Notes under the pieces: generated by a model
Seen by the model: the letters and a program-made list of their open reading frames with translations, nothing else
Database searches by the model: none
Told to the model about the DNA's origin: nothing
In this document: one piece after another, positions 24,219-27,505 of the stretch
Layout: the number at the start of each line of letters is the position of its first letter
Position numbering within the stretch: position 1 is the stretch's first letter
Translations under genes and position numbers: made by a program
Source: JBBRLA01 sp038231615
GTDB lineage: Bacteria; Myxococcota_A; Polyangia; Palsa-1104; JAEUJZ01
DNA length: 27,505 nucleotides
Direction: 5' to 3'
NCBI GenBank assembly: GCA_038231615.1
Contig: JBBRLA010000018.1
Location: forward strand, 1 to 27,505

Positions 24219-24342
24219 TCAGGGCTCCTACGCATCCGCGTTGCGCGATCTGCCGCCCGCGCTTCTCCAGCATCCAGTAGCGATCCGCAGAAGTCCACAT
24301 GGAGCGCCATGGACCGCCATCCAAGTGGCCCTGCTCTTTGGC

Positions 24343-24371
24343 TTGACAGGTTCTCGCTCCTGTCGTATCAA
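24343..24371 (+). promoter_or_regulatory. porin promoter
   Basis: A perfect -35 TTGACA (24343-24348) and -10 TATCAA (24366-24371) are separated by 17 bases. Transcription would begin near 24378, inside the Fur-type palindrome. This is the closest match to the sigma70 consensus in the window. Confidence 0.7.
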
Positions 24372-24374
24372 TCG

Positions 24375-24397
24375 AAATTGAAAATTGTTTTCAATTT
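24375..24397. promoter_or_regulatory. Fur-box-like operator before the porin
   Basis: Arms AAATTGAAAA (24375-24384) and TTTTCAATTT (24388-24397) are perfect inverted repeats around a three-base centre. The core TTGAAAAT and TTTTCAA matches the style of Fur sites in iron-responsive genes. It covers the expected transcription start just after the -10, so binding should block the promoter. A paralogous PerR-type site cannot be excluded, as Fur-family boxes are similar. Confidence 0.7.
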
Positions 24398-24413
24398 GTT
24401 TCACGGAGAAACC

Positions 24414-25715
24414 ATGAAAAACCGAGAGCGGCTCCCGAGCCGGAGACGTTGTGCGTCGATGATTCTGGCCGTGCTGCGGGTCCTGTGGCTGGGTCGGGCG
24501 GAGGCCCAGGGAAAGGAAGGGGAGGGGGCGGGTCCACAGATCAGCCTGCCCCCATGGGACGGACCCCGCGCCGGCATCCCGCGGCCGGCGGCGCTGCAGC
24601 TTCCGCGAGAGCAGAACATCGACGTGCCGCTTTCTCAGCCGGCGACCCTGGGCACCGCCATCGGCGGATATGGCGAACTGGTGCTGAATTCACCGTCCAA
24701 TGGCGACACCATCATCGACCTGCGGCGACTGGTACTTTACGTCGGCCACAACTTCACTGATCGCCTGCGCCTGTACACCGAGCTGGAGGTCGAGCACGCG
24801 GTGACCTCGGCCAACGACAAGGGGGAGTTCGAGGTGGAGCAGGCGTTTTTGGACTACCTGGGCTGGCGCCCGCTGAACTTCCGCGCCGGGGTGATCCTCA
24901 TGCCCGTGGGGATCATCAACGTGTTCCACGAGCCGCCGAGCTTCAACGGCGCCGACCGGCCGGACACCGACCGGCTGATCATCCCCACCACCTGGCGCGA
25001 GCCGGGCGCCGGTCTCTTCGGCGCCTATGGTTGGCTGCGCTACCAACTGTACGTGGTCAACGGTTTCAACGCCACCGGCTTTAGCGCCGCCTCGGGCCTG
25101 CGAGATGGGCACCAGGAGGCGCAACTGGCCCTGGGTCATGACTGGGGGGCCGTCGGCAGGGTCGATCTTTTGCCCGTGCTGGGCACGGATGTCGGAGCGT
25201 CGTTTTACTATGCCAACGCCGATCAGGGGCAGGCGGTGTTCAAGGGCGATCGCATCTCGGTGGGGCTGGTCGAGGCCGATGCCCGATGGCGGTGGCGCGG
25301 CCTGGAGGCGCGGGGCGAGGTGGCCAGCGTGTGGATCGGCGGCACCGACCGCTTGAACCAGGTGCTGGCGGCGGGGCGGCAACTGGACCAGCCCCCGCAG
25401 GGGCCGGTGGCCCGGCAGCTCCTGGGGGGCTACGTCGAGGTCGGGTATGACGTGCTACACCCGGCGGGGCTGCGCTCGGGGATGACGCTTTTGCCCTTCC
25501 TGCGCTATGAGCATTCCGACACCCAGTACCGGCTGTCCGCCGGGCTGGCGCGGGCGCTGGGCAACCAGCGGGACACCCTGACCGCGGGGCTGACCTTCCG
25601 CCCGATCGCCGAGGTGGCGCTGAAGTTCGACTACCAGCGCAGCTACACCGACAGCCAGGTGGCCGGCGACGACACCATCGACCGGTGGAACGCGGCGCTG
25701 GGGTTCATGTTCTGA
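24414..25715 (+). CDS. outer-membrane porin, likely iron-regulated
   Basis: 433 residues from the ATG at 24414, preceded by ACGGAG. The frame is open to 24309, but that part lies over the promoter and operator. The signal peptide ends near LGRAEAQ (about residue 31). From about residue 75 the protein is a beta-barrel: GGYGELVLN, DLRRLVLYVGHNF, LYTELEVEHA, AFLDYLGW, FRAGVILMPVGIINVFHEPP and IIPTTWREPGAGLFGAYG, ending in an aromatic Phe (ALGFMF), as barrel insertion requires. The strand wording fits the phosphate-selective-porin-like (OprO/P) barrel group; the solute is unknown. With the Fur-type operator at its start site, it is probably switched on in iron shortage. It ends 15 bases before a convergent gene. 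Confidence 0.85.
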   Translation: MKNRERLPSRRRCASMILAVLRVLWLGRAEAQGKEGEGAGPQISLPPWDGPRAGIPRPAALQLPREQNIDVPLSQPATLGTAIGGYGELVLNSPSNGDTIIDLRRLVLYVGHNFTDRLRLYTELEVEHAVTSANDKGEFEVEQAFLDYLGWRPLNFRAGVILMPVGIINVFHEPPSFNGADRPDTDRLIIPTTWREPGAGLFGAYGWLRYQLYVVNGFNATGFSAASGLRDGHQEAQLALGHDWGAVGRVDLLPVLGTDVGASFYYANADQGQAVFKGDRISVGLVEADARWRWRGLEARGEVASVWIGGTDRLNQVLAAGRQLDQPPQGPVARQLLGGYVEVGYDVLHPAGLRSGMTLLPFLRYEHSDTQYRLSAGLARALGNQRDTLTAGLTFRPIAEVALKFDYQRSYTDSQVAGDDTIDRWNAALGFMF

Positions 25716-25730
25716 TCGGCACCCGGCCGC

Positions 25731-26195
25731 TCAGATGATCCGCGGGTGGCCTGGCGGGCCCGCCTGGGACATGTCGTGGAGCAACCCGCTTTCCACAGGC
25801 GGCGGCTGCCGGAATTGCTTCTCCATCAGCTTCCGGACGACTGCGAATATCGCCTCTTGCGGTACCAACAGCTGCTGCCGCAGGCTGGTCTTCATTATCT
25901 CCAGTTCCGCATCGTCCGCTGCCCCTTGGGCTTCCTGGGACAGCTTCTCGCGCAACGCGGACAACTCGTCCTTTCTCTTCTGCGGCGCATTCAATACCTC
26001 GCTTAGATCGAAGAGGGGGCGGGCAAAGTCGTGGAGCAAGGCGTTTGACTCCATGGGCGGGTGGTGCCGGCCGGCCAGCCGCCGCGCCAGATCTTTCAGG
26101 AGCCGGTCCAGCAGGAACACCAGGAACTGCCCCACGATCGCGCGCTGGTCCATGCCGGTGTTGGCGGCATGGAGCGTTTGCGGATAAGCTCCCAC
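25731..26195 (-). CDS. hypothetical helical protein
   Basis: 154 residues from GTG 26195, or 140 from ATG 26153 (MDQRAIVGQFLVFLLDRLL). It is not recognised. The body is amphipathic helix (QKRKDELSALREKLSQEAQG, LRQQLLVPQEAIFAVVRKLME). Two similar motifs occur: HHPPMESNALLHDFARP near residue 45 and PPVESGLLHDMSQAGPP near the end, so a pattern of Pro-x-x-Ser-x-Leu-Leu-His-Asp is repeated about 83 residues apart. Codon use is natural throughout, unlike the antisense frames. Neither start has a good ribosome site. Its 5' end overlaps the candidate zinc-ribbon gene on the other strand. Confidence 0.6.
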   Translation of the reverse strand: MGAYPQTLHAANTGMDQRAIVGQFLVFLLDRLLKDLARRLAGRHHPPMESNALLHDFARPLFDLSEVLNAPQKRKDELSALREKLSQEAQGAADDAELEIMKTSLRQQLLVPQEAIFAVVRKLMEKQFRQPPPVESGLLHDMSQAGPPGHPRII

Positions 26196-26527
26196 CGCAC
26201 ACCCGCGTCCAGCTCGATCGCGCGATCGAGGGCGGCTGCCAGGTTCCCGGCTGCACCGATCCCCACCATGAGCTGCTCTATCTGCACGCCCGCTGCCACC
26301 CGGAGCGTACGCGCATCAGGATGCTCTGCGAGCCGTCAGGGACGCTGCACCTGTACTGCTTCACGTGCGGCCGGCTCATCGTCTCCATCGCCCTGGCGAC
26401 GCTGGAGAAGACCCCGCAGCCCAGGTGCTGCGCCGGCCGCCCCTTCCAGGGCTTCCAGGCCCGCTACGTCAAGGCTGGGCACCCCCTGCTTGTACAGGCG
26501 CAGCGCCTCCTTGCGCTCCCTGGCTGA
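26169..26527 (+). CDS. zinc-ribbon-like small protein, 5' end broken or frameshifted
   Basis: From about 26184 the frame has strong codon bias and protein-like content: DKLPPHTRVQLDRAIEGGC, then PGCTDPHHELLYLHARCHPE, then LHLYCFTCGRLIVSIALATL. The Cys/His spacing (C..C, H, CH, C..C) suggests one or two zinc sites. No ATG or GTG exists in this frame before the Cys-rich part; the only start is a TTG at 26045 inside the opposite gene. An ATG at 26169 reads MERLR and would join the good frame if one base were present near 26183, so a one-base frameshift is likely (true mutation or sequence error). The last 30 residues look less natural and overlap the end of a minus-strand frame. The function is unknown. 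Confidence 0.45.
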
Positions 26528-26557
26528 GAAGTGGCGCTCCTTTTTGTGCCTCACCAC
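26336..26557 (-). CDS. small basic hypothetical protein, possibly truncated
   Basis: 73 codons from GTG 26557, four bases after the upstream gene's stop. The first 40 residues (VRHKKERHFSARERKEALRL, then YKQGVPSLDVAGLEALEG) have natural codon use and a basic, helical start that could bind nucleic acid. After about 26435 the frame is only the antisense of the zinc-ribbon gene and GC3 falls, so the genuine C-terminus may be lost. It is probably the last gene of the minus-strand operon. The ribosome site is weak. Confidence 0.4.
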   Translation of the reverse strand: MVRHKKERHFSARERKEALRLYKQGVPSLDVAGLEALEGAAGAAPGLRGLLQRRQGDGDDEPAAREAVQVQRP

Positions 26558-26561
26558 GGCC

Positions 26562-26927
26562 TCACGGCTCTGCCCGGCACTCCGGGCAGGTGCAGCCCGG
26601 CAGCGCTCCGATGAGGCTGAGCAGGTGCCGCAGCGCCTTCCTCTTGTCGCCCGGCAGGTTCAGCGGGGTGATGCTCACCTGCCAGTCCATGCCCCGTTCC
26701 TGCTCATCGGTGAGGGCCATGCCGTCAAGAAGGGCCAGGCCGACGTGGGCCGGAAAGCCGACCTTGACGGCAAAGACGGGGGCCTTGGACGCCTGGGCCT
26801 GCCTGGGACTCAGGAGCCGCTTGCCGTTGGTGAGGCAGGGGGAAAGGGGGCTTGGGGTGAAGCCCCATCCCTGCTTGTCCGACAGGGCGGGCGTGGGCTT
26901 GTCGAGAACGGCCAACTTATTGGGCAT
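26562..26927 (-). CDS. hypothetical protein with C-terminal CxCxxC
   Basis: 121 residues, not recognised. The ATG at 26927 is preceded by AGGAAGGGG and overlaps the end of the small membrane protein gene, so the two are translationally linked. The N-terminal third is rich in Pro, Ser and Lys; the middle (KAPVFAVKVGFPAHVGLALLDGM, split here as a hydrophobic segment at about 57-78) resembles a beta-rich domain; the end holds GCTCPECRAEP, which could bind zinc. There is no signal peptide. The open frame extends upstream to 27179 but overlaps the membrane gene's codons, so the longer form is rejected. Confidence 0.65.
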   Translation of the reverse strand: MPNKLAVLDKPTPALSDKQGWGFTPSPLSPCLTNGKRLLSPRQAQASKAPVFAVKVGFPAHVGLALLDGMALTDEQERGMDWQVSITPLNLPGDKRKALRHLLSLIGALPGCTCPECRAEP

Positions 26928-27117
26928 GATGGCCCCCTTCCTGCGACACGGGCCGCGGGCGACGGACGGCGCAGGACGGGCGGCGCTGCGGCTGGGGTTG
27001 GGGTTGGGCCCGGAAGGGGCGCAGGAGGCCGGCGGCGACGCCGTAGATGCCGCCGCCGATGAAGGCGAGGCAGCCGAGGAGAATGGCAGGTAGACGTGTC
27101 CCCTGAACCTTTGGCAT
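26917..27117 (-). CDS. small single-pass membrane protein
   Basis: 66 residues. The start is secure: AAGGAGGGA lies five bases before the ATG. One hydrophobic segment (LPAILLGCLAFIGGGIYGVA, about 9-28) is followed by a Pro/Gln/Arg-rich tail (RAQPQPQPQRRPSC), presumably cytoplasmic by the positive-inside rule. Its last 11 bases overlap the next gene's start. It is the first gene after a strong promoter (27272-27300) and a structured leader. It is not recognised; small membrane proteins of this kind are often regulators or toxins, but nothing here proves either. Confidence 0.7.
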   Translation of the reverse strand: MPKVQGTRLPAILLGCLAFIGGGIYGVAAGLLRPFRAQPQPQPQRRPSCAVRRPRPVSQEGGHHAQ

Positions 27118-27128
27118 AGTCCCTCCTT

Positions 27129-27198
27129 GGTGCCGGCGTGGTCCGCCCTGGAAAGTAGGCCACGCTGAACACCCGGCACCGGAGGAGTCCCGCCGGTG
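27129..27198 (-). promoter_or_regulatory. structured leader with two mutually exclusive hairpins
   Basis: In the minus-strand RNA, CACCGG (27198-27193) can pair with CCGGTG (27182-27177). Alternatively GGTGCCGG (27180-27173) plus CGTGG (27164-27160) can pair with CCACG (27141-27137) plus CCGGCACC (27136-27129), giving 13 pairs with one bulge. The two stems share 27177-27180, so only one can form. The second stem ends directly beside the AAGGAGGGA of the small membrane gene. This is the plan of an RNA switch or translation-control leader. Confidence 0.4.
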
Positions 27199-27271
27199 TC
27201 GTTATGTTGGCTCTCGCCTCACATTGAAACGCTGAGCAGCTTCGAGGCAGATCGCCAGCGAAGATGCCTTT

Positions 27272-27300
27272 AGTTTATTTCTATGCCATTAAAATAGCAA
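27272..27300 (-). promoter_or_regulatory. promoter of the small membrane-protein operon
   Basis: On the minus strand, TTGCTA (27300-27295) and TAAACT (27277-27272) are exactly 17 bases apart in an AT-rich stretch. Transcription would begin near 27265, leaving a leader of about 148 bases. A loose AT-rich inverted repeat overlaps the promoter and could also end transcription from the RHH-like gene. Confidence 0.55.
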
Positions 27301-27309
27301 GAAAATAAA

Positions 27310-27498
27310 TCAGCGACGGGAACGGCGGTGACTTTCGATCCATGCCTGTAGTGCCACGGTGACAGCCGCGGATGCGTTCGGCTGCTTATCAAGCCATTCG
27401 GCGACCGCAAGGGGCACTGAAACGTGAATGCTCCGAGTCGTCTTCCCTGGTGGTCTCCCCCTGGGCTTCGGCTCGGGACTTGTCTTCTTTGTGGCCAT
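27310..27498 (-). CDS. ribbon-helix-helix-like small protein
   Basis: 62 residues. A basic, AT-hook-like start (PKPRGRPPGKTTR, 11-23) is followed by SIHVSVPLAVAEWLDKQPNASAAVTVALQAWIE, which in pieces has the ribbon (SIHVSVPL), helix 1 (AVAEWLDKQ) and helix 2 (AAVTVALQAWIE) of a CopG/Arc-like DNA-binding dimer. It could be an antitoxin or plasmid-type repressor. No toxin gene is seen downstream before the next promoter; a partner could lie upstream, outside the window. The ATG is six bases from the clone edge of this window, so the ribosome site cannot be judged. Confidence 0.6.
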   Translation of the reverse strand: MATKKTSPEPKPRGRPPGKTTRSIHVSVPLAVAEWLDKQPNASAAVTVALQAWIESHRRSRR

Positions 27499-27505
27499 AA
27501 ACGAC

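Noticed and set aside
26562..27179. 205-residue long form of the CxCxxC protein
   Set aside because: The extra 84 residues overlap the small membrane gene, which has a strong ribosome site, and the ATG at 26927 has its own AGGAAGGGG.

Overview
GC-rich, double-membraned bacterium. Evidence for an outer membrane: a DUF481 barrel, an OmpA protein with calcium-binding (thrombospondin type 3, TSP3) repeats, and a porin behind a Fur-box-like palindrome. Composition and gene style suggest a Myxococcota/deltaproteobacterial lineage, but that is inference; no rRNA or tRNA is present to place it. The window looks chromosomal and holds about 22 protein genes. I saw no CRISPR array and no intact insertion sequence.

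Left part (1-5.75 kb): a GT-C-like membrane protein and a coiled-coil hypothetical on the minus strand; a plus-strand pair of outer-membrane proteins (DUF481, then OmpA); and a convergent MFS exporter whose end overlaps the OmpA gene by 11 bases. Redox part (5.8-11.85 kb): a PerR-type Fur-family regulator, then a tight run of di-haem cytochrome c peroxidase, Tat-exported metallophosphoesterase and mono-haem cytochrome c. This reads as a peroxide-responsive periplasmic module. A lone cytoplasmic molybdopterin oxidoreductase follows. Between it and hisS lies a 563-base gap with the remains of a VapC-type toxin-antitoxin pair and a perfect 26-bp inverted repeat.

Glycan part (13.9-18.4 kb): a large GT-C-like membrane protein diverges from an ATP-grasp protein fused to a low-molecular-weight tyrosine phosphatase. 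That gene overlaps a methyltransferase gene by four bases, and a HAD 5'-nucleotidase-like gene follows. The combination suggests envelope or capsule glycan work with a phosphotyrosine-type control domain built into one enzyme. rnc (RNase III) closes this part on the minus strand.

Right part (19.8-27.5 kb): a 1370-residue Ala/Lys/Glu-rich protein with a hydrophobic core and two His-rich tracts, unrecognised and the most unusual gene here; a porin with a near-consensus promoter and an overlapping Fur-type palindrome; and a set of small unrecognised genes, some apparently broken or rearranged. These include a two-gene minus-strand operon with a strong promoter and a leader that can fold into two mutually exclusive hairpins, and a ribbon-helix-helix-like protein at the edge.

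Several genes (molybdopterin enzyme, hisS, ATP-grasp fusion, rnc, PerR-type regulator) have a -10-like hexamer only 6-11 bases before the start codon, which suggests leaderless or near-leaderless mRNAs.
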